Source: Clostridiales bacterium
Lineage (GTDB): Bacteria > Bacillota > Clostridia > Lachnospirales > Lachnospiraceae
Length of the DNA stretch: 33,117 nucleotides
Assembly: GCA_012522735.1 (NCBI GenBank)
Contig: JAAYJU010000161.1
Coordinates: 1-33,117, forward strand
Direction: 5' to 3'
Below are positions 17,644-26,477 of the stretch, one piece after another. A model generated the notes under the pieces. That model saw only the letters and a program-made list of their open reading frames with translations, was not told where the DNA came from and did no database searches. Numbering within the stretch: position 1 is the first letter of the stretch; every line of letters begins with the position of its first letter. The position numbers were made by a program, and so were the translations under genes.

Positions 17644-18648
17644 ATGAAGCCATTAATAGCGGTTCCGATAGGCGATCCAGCCGGAATTGGACCCGAAATT
17701 GTAGTAAAGTCAATTGCAAATAAAGATGTGTTCCAAGCTGCCCGTTGTATTATTATCGGGGATAAAAAGGTAATGGAGGATGCAATTGCATTTACAAAAA
17801 TACCATTAAAAATAAATATAATTAAGAAGCCCAGCGAAGGTATATTTGAAGAAAATGTAATAAATCTTATTGATTTAGACAATGTAAATATGAATGAATT
17901 AAAGCTTGGTGAGGTAAGTGGTATGTGTGGCAAGGCTGCTTATGAATATATAGCCAAAAGCATTGAGCTTGCCAACGCTAGAGAAGTAGATGCTGTTTCC
18001 ACCACACCGATTAACAAAGAATCCTTGAAGGCAGGCGGTATAGATTTTATTGGTCACACAGAGATATTCGGAGCATTAACAGGTACAGAGGATCCTTTAA
18101 CCATGTTCGAGGTTAGAGGAATGAGAGTCTTTTTCCTTACTCGTCATGTATCCTTAAGAGAAGCATGCGATTTGGTAACAAAGGATAGGATTAAGGATTA
18201 TGTAAAGAGATGTAAGGATGTCCTAACTACCCTTGGTGTTAAGGACGGTACCATGGCAGTTGCAGGCCTGAACCCCCATAGTGGTGAACACGGTCTCTTT
18301 GGAAATGAAGAGGTTAATCATGTTACTCCCGCTGTTGAAGAGCTTCGCGCAGAAGGTTTTGATGTTGTTGGTCCTATCGGTGCCGATTCAGTTTTTCATA
18401 TGGCATTACAAGGACGTTTTAACAGTGTCTTATCCCTATATCACGATCAAGGACATATTGCAACTAAAACCTTAGATTTTGACAGAACCATTGCGATCAC
18501 AGGTGGTATGCCAATTCTCAGAACATCTGTAGATCATGGAACAGCAATGGATATAGCAGGAAAAGGAATTGCAAGTGAAATAAGTATGGTAGAAGCTATT
18601 CTTTTAGGAGCAAAATATTCTCCCAATTTCGCAAAGCAATCTTTATAA
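17644..18648 (+). CDS. pdxA2: PdxA2-type 4-phosphoerythronate/D-threonate 4-phosphate dehydrogenase
   Basis: The 334-residue NAD-dependent enzyme belongs to the PdxA family. It shows [12 protein letters not shown] at the N-terminus, [16 protein letters not shown] with a metal His, [21 protein letters not shown] and [14 protein letters not shown]. In acid-sugar operons PdxA2 oxidises D-threonate 4-phosphate, which then decarboxylates to dihydroxyacetone phosphate. Location next to a DUF1537 kinase, rather than vitamin B6 genes, favours this over pyridoxine synthesis. ATG 17644 follows AAGGGTGA; an upstream TTG in frame lacks a site. A small inverted repeat, ATTACTT-GA-AAGTAAT, lies at 17603-17618 in the gap before it. 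Confidence 0.9.
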   Translation: MKPLIAVPIGDPAGIGPEIVVKSIANKDVFQAARCIIIGDKKVMEDAIAFTKIPLKINIIKKPSEGIFEENVINLIDLDNVNMNELKLGEVSGMCGKAAYEYIAKSIELANAREVDAVSTTPINKESLKAGGIDFIGHTEIFGALTGTEDPLTMFEVRGMRVFFLTRHVSLREACDLVTKDRIKDYVKRCKDVLTTLGVKDGTMAVAGLNPHSGEHGLFGNEEVNHVTPAVEELRAEGFDVVGPIGADSVFHMALQGRFNSVLSLYHDQGHIATKTLDFDRTIAITGGMPILRTSVDHGTAMDIAGKGIASEISMVEAILLGAKYSPNFAKQSL

Positions 18649-18674
18649 AAAAGTTATATGAAAGGAGAGGTATT

Positions 18675-20039
18675 ATGGACGTTTCAGGTTCACAGATGCT
18701 AATAGGTTTAGGTATCGGAATACTTGCACTTATTCTTATGATCCTAAAGACAAAAATCCATGTATTTTTGGCATTAATTATTGCAGCTGTAATCGTAGGC
18801 ATCGTAGGAGGTCTTGAACCATCTGCAACAATAGGCGCAATCACATCAGGCTTTGGAGGCACCTTAGGAAGCATCGGTATCATTATTGGATTTGGTGTAA
18901 TGATGGGTAAAATGCTTGAATTATCAGGAGCAGCGGAAAAAATGGCTTTAACCTTCCTAAAGCTGTTTGGCAAAGGACGTGAGGAATGGGCTCTTTCAAT
19001 CACAGGCTTCTTGGTATCCATACCAATCTTTTGCGATTCAGGCTTTGTTATCCTATCTCCACTTGCTAAGGCTCTTTCTCGTAAAACCAAAAAATCAATA
19101 GTAGCTCTATCAATTTCCCTAGCAGGAGGACTTGTTATTACTCACTCCCTTATTCCCCCGACACCCGGACCATTAGGTGTGGCAGGTACCTTTGGGGTGG
19201 ATGTAGGAAAGTTTATACTTTTGGGGATTGTATTATCTATTCCGATGGCAATTGCAGTTACCATATATGCCAAATTTATGAACAAGAAAATATACCAATT
19301 ACCTGGTGAAGAAGTCGATACTTGGGTAAGACCTGATTATCAGAAGCCGACCTATGAGAATGTATTTGATGAGAATCACAAGACCCCCTCTGCATTCTTA
19401 TCCTTCTTACCGCTTGTTGTTCCTATCGTGCTAATACTACTTAATACAGTTCTTAATGCATTGAAATTAACTGATGGATTTTATGCTGCACTTATCTTCT
19501 TAGGACAGCCTGTAATAGCTGTTGCTATAGGATTGCTGATTGCAATCTATACATTGACAGTAGGTCAAAAAAGAAAAGACGTTATTAATGAATTAGAGGA
19601 TAGTATGAAATCTGCGGGTATTATCATATTTGTAACCGGCGGTGGCGGAGCTTTAGGTCAGGTTATTAAGACAGCAGGCGTAGGTGATTATATTGCTGAA
19701 GGAATGGCTGCTACAGCAATTCCTATCATCATTCTTCCATTCATAATCGCGACATTGGTTCGTTTCGTACAGGGCTCCGGTACTGTAGCTATGATTACAG
19801 CAGCAGGAATCACAGCCCCCATAGTTGAAGCAGCAGGTGGAAATATGCTCTTAGGTGCATTTGCAGCTTGTATAGGCTCATTGTTCTTCTCGTACTTTAA
19901 CGATAGCTTCTACTGGGTAGTAAACAGATTAAGCGGTATCACGGAGACTAAAGAGCAGATACGTGTATGGTCAGTCTCTACAACCATAGCTTGGGCAGTT
20001 GGATTTATCGAGCTTTTAATCCTAAATATATTCATGTAA
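18675..20039 (+). CDS. GntP-family acid sugar permease
   Basis: The 454-residue protein has about twelve to fourteen hydrophobic helices and clear GntP family motifs: IHVFLALI, FG.TLG.IG.IIGFG.M.G, FCDSGFVIL, HSLIPPTPGP, a conserved FVTGGGGALG-like loop, RF.QGSGTVAMITAAG and FSYFNDSFYWVV near the C-terminus. Members import gluconate and related acids by proton symport. With the kinase and dehydrogenase upstream, a four-carbon acid such as D-threonate is the likely substrate. AAAGGAGAGG precedes the start and a strong terminator follows. Confidence 0.92.
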   Translation: MDVSGSQMLIGLGIGILALILMILKTKIHVFLALIIAAVIVGIVGGLEPSATIGAITSGFGGTLGSIGIIIGFGVMMGKMLELSGAAEKMALTFLKLFGKGREEWALSITGFLVSIPIFCDSGFVILSPLAKALSRKTKKSIVALSISLAGGLVITHSLIPPTPGPLGVAGTFGVDVGKFILLGIVLSIPMAIAVTIYAKFMNKKIYQLPGEEVDTWVRPDYQKPTYENVFDENHKTPSAFLSFLPLVVPIVLILLNTVLNALKLTDGFYAALIFLGQPVIAVAIGLLIAIYTLTVGQKRKDVINELEDSMKSAGIIIFVTGGGGALGQVIKTAGVGDYIAEGMAATAIPIIILPFIIATLVRFVQGSGTVAMITAAGITAPIVEAAGGNMLLGAFAACIGSLFFSYFNDSFYWVVNRLSGITETKEQIRVWSVSTTIAWAVGFIELLILNIFM

Positions 20040-20092
20040 TCTCTTGGGGTTATAGTAGATCTGTTGAATTATCACCAAAAATTATTATATTG

Positions 20093-20138
20093 AAAGGACT
20101 ACTTATATGGGTACAAGCCCATACAAGTAGTCCTTTTT
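20093..20138 (+). terminator. Terminator of the acid-sugar operon
   Basis: A stem of about 16 bp with one mismatch (GGACTACTTATATGGG, 20096-20111, with CCCATACAAGTAGTCC, 20118-20133) is extended by AAA/TTT and followed by a T-run. Confidence 0.9.
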
Positions 20139-20200
20139 AACATACGAGTGACTCGCGAAGCGTGGCACTCCTTGTTTGTCAAGTCAATAAATATCATAAT

Positions 20201-21724
20201 TTATACTATCATAGTAACATTGTTCTTACCAAGCTCCTTGGATTTATATAATGCGTCATCTACCCGCTTAAGTACATCATTATAATCTTGGTCCTTATGA
20301 GAAAAACAAGAAAAGCCCATGGAAATAGTAACATTAATTTCATTTTCCAAGTTTTTTATATCTAGTAATGATATCTTCTCTAGAATCTTTTCACCATATT
20401 CTGTAGCGCTTTCTATCTTTAGCCCCGGGTATATACCTATAAACTCATCTCCTCCCCAACGAATTATATGGTCAGAGCTTCTTATGAATCCCTTAATAGC
20501 ATTAACTGTTTCTATAAGAACTATATCCCCCGTGCTATGTCCATAGGTATCATTTATATTCTTAAAATTATCAATATCAAACATCATAATGGTAGGGTTT
20601 TCACCGGTTAGTTTATACTTCTTATAATATGAGTTTAGGATCTTCAACCCATATCTTCTGCTAAAAGCATTGGTTAAGACATCCATATTTATTTCCTTTT
20701 CCAATGACTTGGTCGAATTTGATAAACGCCTTTTATCAATCATATAGATCAATAGAAATCCAACTAATAGAACCACAAGAATATAAGATAAAAGCCTTAT
20801 AACTGCTTCGCTTGTTAATGAAAGTATTTCATTATTAATACTCTCTGTATAGTTATCAATATCCTTTAGATGGACCCCCATGGCTACTATCCAGTCATAG
20901 TCCTTATATAGCCTTGCATATGTAATCTTTTCTGATATCACTTCGTTATATAGCTCTTTAAAGTAATAATTGAAAAACAGCTCCCCGTTTTGCTTTATAC
21001 CTTCTAGCTCCTCCAAATATGGCTTATTTCCTTTAATATCCTCCATATCTGTTGATAGATAATATCCCTCGGTATCAACTAGATTCGGATGTATCCGTCT
21101 AATTGCATAATTTTCTCCACCTTCATAGTTGATTACCTCATTGACCCATATATAAGAATCATTTGAAAATCTACGACGTCTTATAACATCTCCGATTTCA
21201 GTTTTTACTATTTTATCGATATATTCCTTGCTTACACCAAATATACCCTCGATGTTATCCTTTTCTATAACTACATATGTAGATAATAAATCCTTCAAGC
21301 TTTCCAAAGTCTTGTCTATGGATTCTGTATGAAGTCCCAAAGGATCGTATAGTACTTCTTCCGTCTCTTTATTCCATAAGAATGGCGTCCATAAATCTGA
21401 ACTAATATCTTCATTAAATCTATCTATAAAGAAACCGACAAATTCTTCCTCAGGCAAATAGAGCTCCTCTTCTATTCTTCTTTTCCTAACATCTGTATTT
21501 CTCTTATAGCTTTCATACTTTGTTTCTCTTAACATATCCAGCTCAAGAAATACATTGTCAACTGTATCCTTTAGAAAATCCTTCTTCATATCAACTACAA
21601 TATTTTTTGTTTGCTCCAAAAAGATAAACTTAGTTTTATCGTAAGACAAAAGATGAAGGTATATAACAACTAAGCATATTATTATAGCCGCAACAAATGA
21701 TAAAATATTATATTTGTTTTTCAC
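20201..21724 (-). CDS. Membrane diguanylate cyclase with extracellular Cache sensor
   Basis: The 507-residue protein starts at GTG 21724 behind AAGGGGTG; an upstream TTG lacks a site. It has an N-terminal helix (about 8-26), an extracellular sensor of roughly 280 residues, a second helix (about 310-330) and a C-terminal GGDEF domain. The sensor carries YIWVNEV...HPNL and WIVAMGVHLKDI motifs typical of double or single Cache_2 domains that bind small ligands. The cyclase domain has DIDNFKNINDTYGH.TGD and an intact GGDEF at about 424-428, with an inhibitory RxxD site (RSSD) exactly five residues before it. It should make c-di-GMP with product inhibition. No EAL or HD-GYP domain is present. Confidence 0.92.
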   Translation of the reverse strand: MKNKYNILSFVAAIIICLVVIYLHLLSYDKTKFIFLEQTKNIVVDMKKDFLKDTVDNVFLELDMLRETKYESYKRNTDVRKRRIEEELYLPEEEFVGFFIDRFNEDISSDLWTPFLWNKETEEVLYDPLGLHTESIDKTLESLKDLLSTYVVIEKDNIEGIFGVSKEYIDKIVKTEIGDVIRRRRFSNDSYIWVNEVINYEGGENYAIRRIHPNLVDTEGYYLSTDMEDIKGNKPYLEELEGIKQNGELFFNYYFKELYNEVISEKITYARLYKDYDWIVAMGVHLKDIDNYTESINNEILSLTSEAVIRLLSYILVVLLVGFLLIYMIDKRRLSNSTKSLEKEINMDVLTNAFSRRYGLKILNSYYKKYKLTGENPTIMMFDIDNFKNINDTYGHSTGDIVLIETVNAIKGFIRSSDHIIRWGGDEFIGIYPGLKIESATEYGEKILEKISLLDIKNLENEINVTISMGFSCFSHKDQDYNDVLKRVDDALYKSKELGKNNVTMIV

Positions 21725-21765
21725 TTTAGCACCCCTTCTTTTATAGGTGATGTACAATATATAAG

Positions 21766-21794
21766 ATTGTATTATATAGAATAATTATAGTCAA
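21766..21794 (-). promoter_or_regulatory. Promoter of the diguanylate cyclase gene
   Basis: On the minus strand TTGACT (21794-21789), a 17-base spacer and TACAAT (21771-21766). The -35 begins just past the upstream gene's terminator. Confidence 0.65.
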
Positions 21795-21840
21795 CAAAAT
21801 AAAGCCATCACCCAAGTAATCTTATGGATGACAGCTTTAT
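21795..21840 (-). terminator. Terminator of the LamG/Big_2 gene
   Basis: A hairpin with outer stem ATAAAGC/GCTTTAT, a small internal loop and inner TCATCCA/TGGGTGA pairing is followed on the minus strand by TTTTG. Confidence 0.65.
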
Positions 21841-21913
21841 AACGGATTATATTTATGAGATATCTATTTATTAATATAGTGAATAGAATCCACCGGACAG
21901 GCCCTTATTATTA

Positions 21914-22510
21914 CTACTTTACAGTAACCTTATAGGTCTTGCTAATTGCACCATGAGTAATTGTTAATGTAGCTGAGCCCTTACCAACTGCCTTAACTAC
22001 ACCCTTACTGCTTACTGTAAACACCTTTTTGTTAGAGCTTTTATATGTCAAACCACTTGTTACCTTTGAGGTCTTACCGGTCTCAAAATATTTCCTAGAT
22101 ACAGCCAGTGTAACAGTATTACCCTTCTTCATTGATTTTATCTTATTTTGGTTATCCTTACTAGCTGATAAGCTGTCAACTTCCTTATAATCTGCTTCAA
22201 CTTCCTTAGCTGATAGTGTGTAGTTATAAAGCTTTAATTCATCCATTGAACCCACAAAGAAGTTTTCTCCGTCAGAGCCTATCATCAGATCTCCCAGACC
22301 ATGAGCCATATCATTGCCGTTATAATCGGAAACCTTTTCCTTCTTTACCATCTTACCGTTATAATAGAAACGTACTTCTTTGGTATCAAAGGTAATGCCA
22401 AGATGAACCCACTTATTCTTCATACTACTATCTCTAGCATATCTGAAGCCATTATGCCAAGTCTGATATTCAAAGGGTACATACTCAAAGTCAAAATATT
22501 CATGGGTCAT
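21914..22510 (-). pseudogene. C-terminal part of the interrupted LamG-LamG-Big_2 protein
   Basis: This 198-codon stretch is in the same frame as the N-terminal part at 22511-23563 and is separated from it by a single TAA codon followed directly by ATG. It holds the second half of LamG domain 2 (KWVHLGITFD, VRFYYNGK, FFVGSMDELKLYNYTLSAKEVE) and a C-terminal Big_2 domain (GLTYKSSNKKVFTVSSKGVVKA). There is no ribosome binding site before the ATG and no signal peptide, so it is unlikely to make an exported protein alone. It is either the tail of a gene broken by a nonsense mutation, or is reached by readthrough or reinitiation. Confidence 0.75.
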
Positions 22511-23563
22511 TTAAATACGATAATTAAGATCATCTGAATTTTCAGAAGTGCTTACACCCGGTCTATTTAGGACGGACATGATATTCTTATCATCAGTGGG
22601 CTTTATCCATCCGGTCACCGAAAAACCTTCGTCAAAATCAAGACTGATGTTATCAGCTACCTCAAGATAGGTTCCTTTCTTGAATGTAGCGGCTTTGCCG
22701 TTCTTACCCTCTACATAGGTTATCTTACCTGCAGCTAAATCTGCATCATTACCAAATTCTGATGAATCCTTATAGTCACCGTTGAATTTATAGTGAGCAA
22801 TCATGGCATCCTTCTGGGTAAGTAGCTCAGGGCTTTCTACTAAACCGGCATCATATAGAGCAAGAACTTCTTTAGCAGATAGTGAACGGTTATAGATTCT
22901 TAAATCATCCATATTGCCCTTAAAAAATGCATCTCCATACTCATCTAGGCCGATATAAAGCGCTCCTAAGGTAGCACTTGGCACTCCGGAAACATCCTGC
23001 TTCCTTAAAAGCACACCATTTTCATATATCCTTGCCTCGCTTCCGTCAAAGGTTGCAGTAAGAAGGTGCCATTTTCTTATATCAATAGATGCACCATCCA
23101 TTCTAAACTGATCTAGTTCAGAATCATCCTCATGAAGATAAAAGAGAGGCATATTATCCCCGTGCTCAAAAAGGTTATAAGGAACAGACCAATGATCATC
23201 ATCCTTATCCTTATAGACATAAGGCATTCTTTCATAGTCCTTTAGTGGAGTGACCTTGTATACCCATAAGGAAATAGTTAATTTACCCAGATCCAAGCTA
23301 TCACTATCGGGAATCTCAATATAACTCTTGCCATTAAATACTGCTGATTTACCGTGAATACCTTCCTCATAGCTAATCTTACCGTATTCACATGCAGCAT
23401 TATTACCTGTTCCAGAGGAATCTGTAAGGTCGTCGTCGAATTTCAGATGAACTACTAGCCCATCCTCTGCTGCCATAGCCTCTGACTTAAATACTAATCC
23501 GTTAAAAAGTGACAAACACATTACAATTGCCATTAGTAAACTAAAAGCTTTTCTTCTACTCAT
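22511..23563 (-). CDS. Secreted LamG-domain protein, truncated by an in-frame stop
   Basis: The 350-residue product starts at ATG 23563, with AAAGGA a little far (12 bases) upstream. A signal peptide (about residues 1-30, ending near SEAMA) precedes a full LamG/concanavalin-like domain (about 35-225: VVHLKFD..LTDSSG, SLWVY, WHLLTATFDGSEARIYENG, GNMDDLRIYNRSLSAKEV) and the first half of a second, which stops at a TAA in mid-fold. Read through, the protein would have 553 residues: LamG, LamG, Big_2. LamG domains bind glycans or protein ligands at cell surfaces. It lies 45 bases after the small LuxR gene and may share its transcript. Confidence 0.8.
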   Translation of the reverse strand: MSRRKAFSLLMAIVMCLSLFNGLVFKSEAMAAEDGLVVHLKFDDDLTDSSGTGNNAACEYGKISYEEGIHGKSAVFNGKSYIEIPDSDSLDLGKLTISLWVYKVTPLKDYERMPYVYKDKDDDHWSVPYNLFEHGDNMPLFYLHEDDSELDQFRMDGASIDIRKWHLLTATFDGSEARIYENGVLLRKQDVSGVPSATLGALYIGLDEYGDAFFKGNMDDLRIYNRSLSAKEVLALYDAGLVESPELLTQKDAMIAHYKFNGDYKDSSEFGNDADLAAGKITYVEGKNGKAATFKKGTYLEVADNISLDFDEGFSVTGWIKPTDDKNIMSVLNRPGVSTSENSDDLNYRI

Positions 23564-23608
23564 TATTAATCTCAATCCTTTCTTGTTTTCTTCTTAATAA
23601 TAGTTTTG

Positions 23609-23965
23609 TTACTCACTTCTTTCGCTACCTCTGTACTTAATGATTAGCTCTGCTCTGGAGTTTACTTTTAGTTTTTTATATATTGCCGTCATATGAGTGT
23701 TTGCTGTTGAGTATTTTATCGACAGCTCCTTAGCCGATTCCTTTAAGGTGTATCCCTCAAGAAGTAAATTAAACAAATCCGCTTCCCTCGGTGTTAACAT
23801 GCTGACTAGATTTTGCTTCTCTTTCTCTGTGTCATCCTTTGAACCTTCATAGACAGACCGGGCAAGCTCCTTGCTGCTCTTTTTTCTACTCTCCAATGAG
23901 ACATCAGTATCGCTCGTCCTGCCTTCCGTGCGCAGCATAGTTTTAAGTCTGTCAAACAGAGCCAT
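23609..23965 (-). CDS. Small LuxR-type helix-turn-helix protein
   Basis: The 118-residue protein has a charged N-terminal half with no recognisable domain and a C-terminal LuxR/GerE HTH (about 52-112: LTPREADLFNLLLEGYTL, LSIKYSTANTH, KLKVNSRAEL). It has no receiver or membrane domain. GGGGGTGG precedes the ATG, so it looks complete rather than a fragment. By eye about 30 of 55 HTH residues match the HTH of the 12-TM protein encoded just upstream, so the two are related. It probably controls nearby genes such as the LamG gene that follows. Confidence 0.85.
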   Translation of the reverse strand: MALFDRLKTMLRTEGRTSDTDVSLESRKKSSKELARSVYEGSKDDTEKEKQNLVSMLTPREADLFNLLLEGYTLKESAKELSIKYSTANTHMTAIYKKLKVNSRAELIIKYRGSERSE

Positions 23966-24087
23966 TAATCCACCCCCAAGCGCATTATCTGCGATATGAA
24001 ATATATATCTATGAGTAAATACATACTTCTATCTTATTTTCATTAAATTATGCTATATAGTCTATTCATTAATTATAATGAGAGCAC

Positions 24088-24118
24088 AAAAATACGCCTC
24101 ATTAGTTCTAATGAAGCG
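24088..24118 (-). terminator. Terminator after the 12-TM LuxR gene
   Basis: CGCTTCATTAG and CTAATGAGGCG form an 11-bp stem with one wobble pair and a 2-base loop, followed on the minus strand by TATTTTT. Confidence 0.75.
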
Positions 24119-24151
24119 TTGTATTATGTATATTATTAGTCATTATTCCAC

Positions 24152-25603
24152 TTATTCCTTTATATAATCCTTAAACAATATCATTAGTTCAGCACGGCTA
24201 TTAATGTCTAATTTACGATAAGCTGAGGTACAATATGTATTCACCGTCGAGTAGGCAATAGATAAAATTCCCGATATTTGTCTGAGTGTATATCCTTCTA
24301 ATAGAAGCTTACACACTTCTAATTCCCTTTTACTTAAATGATAGCCTGCAAATACATCCTTTTGTCTATTATCTATTTCTGTGCTGCCTGCATCCCTCAC
24401 CCAATCGTTATATTGCTGAGCCTTTACCAGACTTGGCGACAATATCAGGAACATCAATAGAAATGCAGATGCAACAATCGAGGTAATTGTTGAAAGCCGG
24501 GCTGTATCGACACTTGAAATCACATTTCCTATTACTACCCCTGAGACACCTCCGCATAATCCAATTAAAAATATTGATAGCTTTACATAATACATACTAT
24601 TATATTTTTTTCCAACGACAGCTAATATATAGTACATATTAATCATGCCAATAGTACCGCCGATACCCAGAAGAATCGCAAACACAATAAGCATTTGCGA
24701 GATATCGTCTACAAAAGCATTACAAATTAGTCCCATGGCTATAGTAGAAAAAGTAACATTATTAAGCCATATAAATGCTCTTCTATACAAGGCATTTAGA
24801 GCAAAATAAAGTATACAGCCAATTAGTCCCCCGACATAATACCAAAGGTGAACATCTACATGATTTTGTGCTCTTATATTTAAAATTCCCTTTCCTATTC
24901 CTTTGCATAGAATTGCTATTGCGCAATTGTTTAGCAAGGTCAGGTAAATCCTTGGAGTAATTTTCGGAGCCTCAATTAGCTCTTTCGAACAGTTCATCAG
25001 ACTACTCTTCTTAAAGAAAATCGTTGACAATAAAGCAGTCAGCAATATAGAAAATGAAACAATATAAACCCCAGATCTGGTTAATTTATCACCAAAATAT
25101 AAAATTTCAATTAGCATAAATAGGTTTATAAGTGCATTACTCAATAATACTGAATAGAACTTCTCAGTATTATTCATTACAAATACAAATGGAATCAGGA
25201 TACTTATATTAACTATGCCAAGAGTAATACCAAATATAGTTAATGAAGAAAGCTGGAGAGAGGTATTGCTTGTCAGCATAAATAAGCTCATGGCTGCTAT
25301 TATAAGTACAGCTCCAATTCTGGCTGTTTTAGCAAACCATTCCTTGCGTATAATTAATACAAAAAATGCGGACGAAAGAAGATTAATTGAATGAAGAATA
25401 CTCCGAACTCCTGAAGAAATTACATTCTCGGTGACCGGTGAGGCTGTCCACCATGTGGTAAATACTATTACCCATGCATAGTAAACAATCCATATAAAGA
25501 TATATGGTAGATTTGATTTCCTTATTGCTCTTACATCAACTACATTTCCAAGACACTTATCCTCTGCCCCTAATGTGCCAGAACTCTTCATAGAGCTAGA
25601 CAT
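24152..25603 (-). CDS. Twelve-helix membrane protein with C-terminal LuxR DNA-binding domain
   Basis: The 483-residue protein begins with a 30-residue cytoplasmic segment, then about twelve membrane helices (about 34-400) laid out like a major-facilitator permease, and a LuxR/GerE HTH at about 418-480 (LSKRELEVCKLLLEGYTLRQ, YSTVNTY, KLDINSRAEL). Such fusions occur in gut Actinobacteria and Clostridia; the membrane part is thought to sense a ligand or transport state and the HTH to act on DNA from the membrane, but few are characterised. GAGGGGG precedes the start. It is followed by the small LuxR gene, whose HTH is closely similar. Confidence 0.88.
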   Translation of the reverse strand: MSSSMKSSGTLGAEDKCLGNVVDVRAIRKSNLPYIFIWIVYYAWVIVFTTWWTASPVTENVISSGVRSILHSINLLSSAFFVLIIRKEWFAKTARIGAVLIIAAMSLFMLTSNTSLQLSSLTIFGITLGIVNISILIPFVFVMNNTEKFYSVLLSNALINLFMLIEILYFGDKLTRSGVYIVSFSILLTALLSTIFFKKSSLMNCSKELIEAPKITPRIYLTLLNNCAIAILCKGIGKGILNIRAQNHVDVHLWYYVGGLIGCILYFALNALYRRAFIWLNNVTFSTIAMGLICNAFVDDISQMLIVFAILLGIGGTIGMINMYYILAVVGKKYNSMYYVKLSIFLIGLCGGVSGVVIGNVISSVDTARLSTITSIVASAFLLMFLILSPSLVKAQQYNDWVRDAGSTEIDNRQKDVFAGYHLSKRELEVCKLLLEGYTLRQISGILSIAYSTVNTYCTSAYRKLDINSRAELMILFKDYIKE

Positions 25604-25744
25604 CTGATTTTCCCCCTCAGATGAATAATTTCAATCACTTATACGCTTGTAACTTGAAATACCTTTAGTTATTATATACTGACAAAAATAGCATATCATT
25701 TACTGGAATTTAGAACAAGTGATACTTTATATCTAGTGGTATAT

Positions 25745-26017
25745 TTAGGAACTGTAGTGCATATACCTTCCTGCCTGTATATCCCACATTTCATAATATT
25801 TGCCCTTAAGTTTAAGTAGGTCCTCATGAGTTCCCTCTTCTATGATTACTCCATTTTCCATCATATATATTCTATCTGTTCTTCTTGTAGTGGATAATCT
25901 GTGAGATATGAATATAACTGATTTATCATATGCCGCCTTATACATAGACTGATTAAATTGATATTCCGACATGGGGTCAAGAGCTGATGATGGCTCGTCA
26001 AGTAACAATATAATGTA
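25745..26017 (-). pseudogene. C-terminal remnant of an ABC transporter ATP-binding domain
   Basis: The frame begins abruptly at Walker B (ILLLDEPSSALDP) and continues through the D-loop, H-loop FISHRLSTTRRTDRIY and the usual C-terminal tail (GVIIEEGTHEDLLKLKGKYYEMW). Walker A, the signature motif and the membrane domain are missing, and upstream codons carry no homology. There is no ATG or ribosome binding site. It is the 3' end of a deleted ABC exporter gene. It is not part of the exporter pair at 3.7-7.1 kb, which is complete. Confidence 0.75.
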
Positions 26018-26031
26018 TATATTTCCATATC

Positions 26032-26064
26032 AAAATGCTCCCCATTAGTTTCCTAAGGGGAGCA
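26032..26064 (-). terminator. Terminator after the HMA chaperone gene
   Basis: TGCTCCCC and GGGGAGCA form an 8-bp stem with a 13-base loop, followed on the minus strand by TTTT. Confidence 0.7.
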
Positions 26065-26118
26065 CTTTTATCTATAATAAAGGGGGGAGGGGTTTATTAA
26101 TATTTATTACATAATTTC

Positions 26119-26346
26119 TTATTTTACATTGGATTTAAGAACCTCATAACCCATGTTGGTGATTGCACTTTCGATTTGATCTATTGCTAGCTTATCCTCA
26201 TCAAAGCTCACCTTCACTTTACTTGAGTTAAATAATACTTTTAATGAATCCATGTCGATGCCGTCTAATTTCTTAACTGCACCTTCAATCTTTTGCATAC
26301 ATGATGGACATGTTAAGGTTTCTAATTGAATTGTTGCTGCTTTCAT
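26119..26346 (-). CDS. HMA-domain metallochaperone (CopZ-like)
   Basis: The 75-residue protein is a single heavy-metal-associated domain with beta-alpha-beta-beta-alpha-beta layout and the metal-binding CPSC motif near residue 13 (TCPSCMQKIE). Such proteins carry Cu(I), Zn or other soft metals to P1B ATPases. ATG 26346 has GGAAGGAG at good spacing; an ATG two codons earlier is too close to it. The ATPase encoded just upstream lacks an N-terminal HMA domain, so this may supply that function in trans. It has its own FNR-box promoter and terminator. Confidence 0.88.
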   Translation of the reverse strand: MKAATIQLETLTCPSCMQKIEGAVKKLDGIDMDSLKVLFNSSKVKVSFDEDKLAIDQIESAITNMGYEVLKSNVK

Positions 26347-26402
26347 AATCATTCTCCTTCCAAATCTTGTTTATATTTAACTTTTTTCTTGTCTATGATT
26401 TA

Positions 26403-26444
26403 ATATTACCCTATTCCGTATTATAAAACCTTGATCTATATCAA
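26403..26444 (-). promoter_or_regulatory. FNR/CRP-type box and -10 upstream of the HMA gene
   Basis: A perfect TTGAT-N4-ATCAA palindrome lies at 26431-26444. On the minus strand TAATAT (26408-26403) begins 23 bases after its end, the spacing of a class II activated promoter. The palindrome with its AAAAC/GTTTT flanks could also form a weak terminator hairpin for the ATPase gene. Confidence 0.6.
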
Positions 26445-26477
26445 GTTTTATGATGTTTTTTGATACTAAAGATTGAT

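Noticed and set aside
18596-19090. Minus-strand open frame of 164 codons opposite pdxA2 and gntP
   Set aside because: Low-complexity Pro/Ile/Ser composition typical of an antisense shadow of a membrane protein gene; no start signal.
20146-20170. GAGTG...CACTC hairpin after the acid-sugar operon terminator
   Set aside because: The stem is only five bases with a large loop and no T-run; probably chance or a minor end structure.
26431-26444. The second FNR-type palindrome as simply the ATPase terminator
   Set aside because: Its stem is AT-rich and the T-run falls inside the stem, while the match to the box at 28817-28830 and the same spacing to a -10 favour a binding site. The alternative is not fully excluded.
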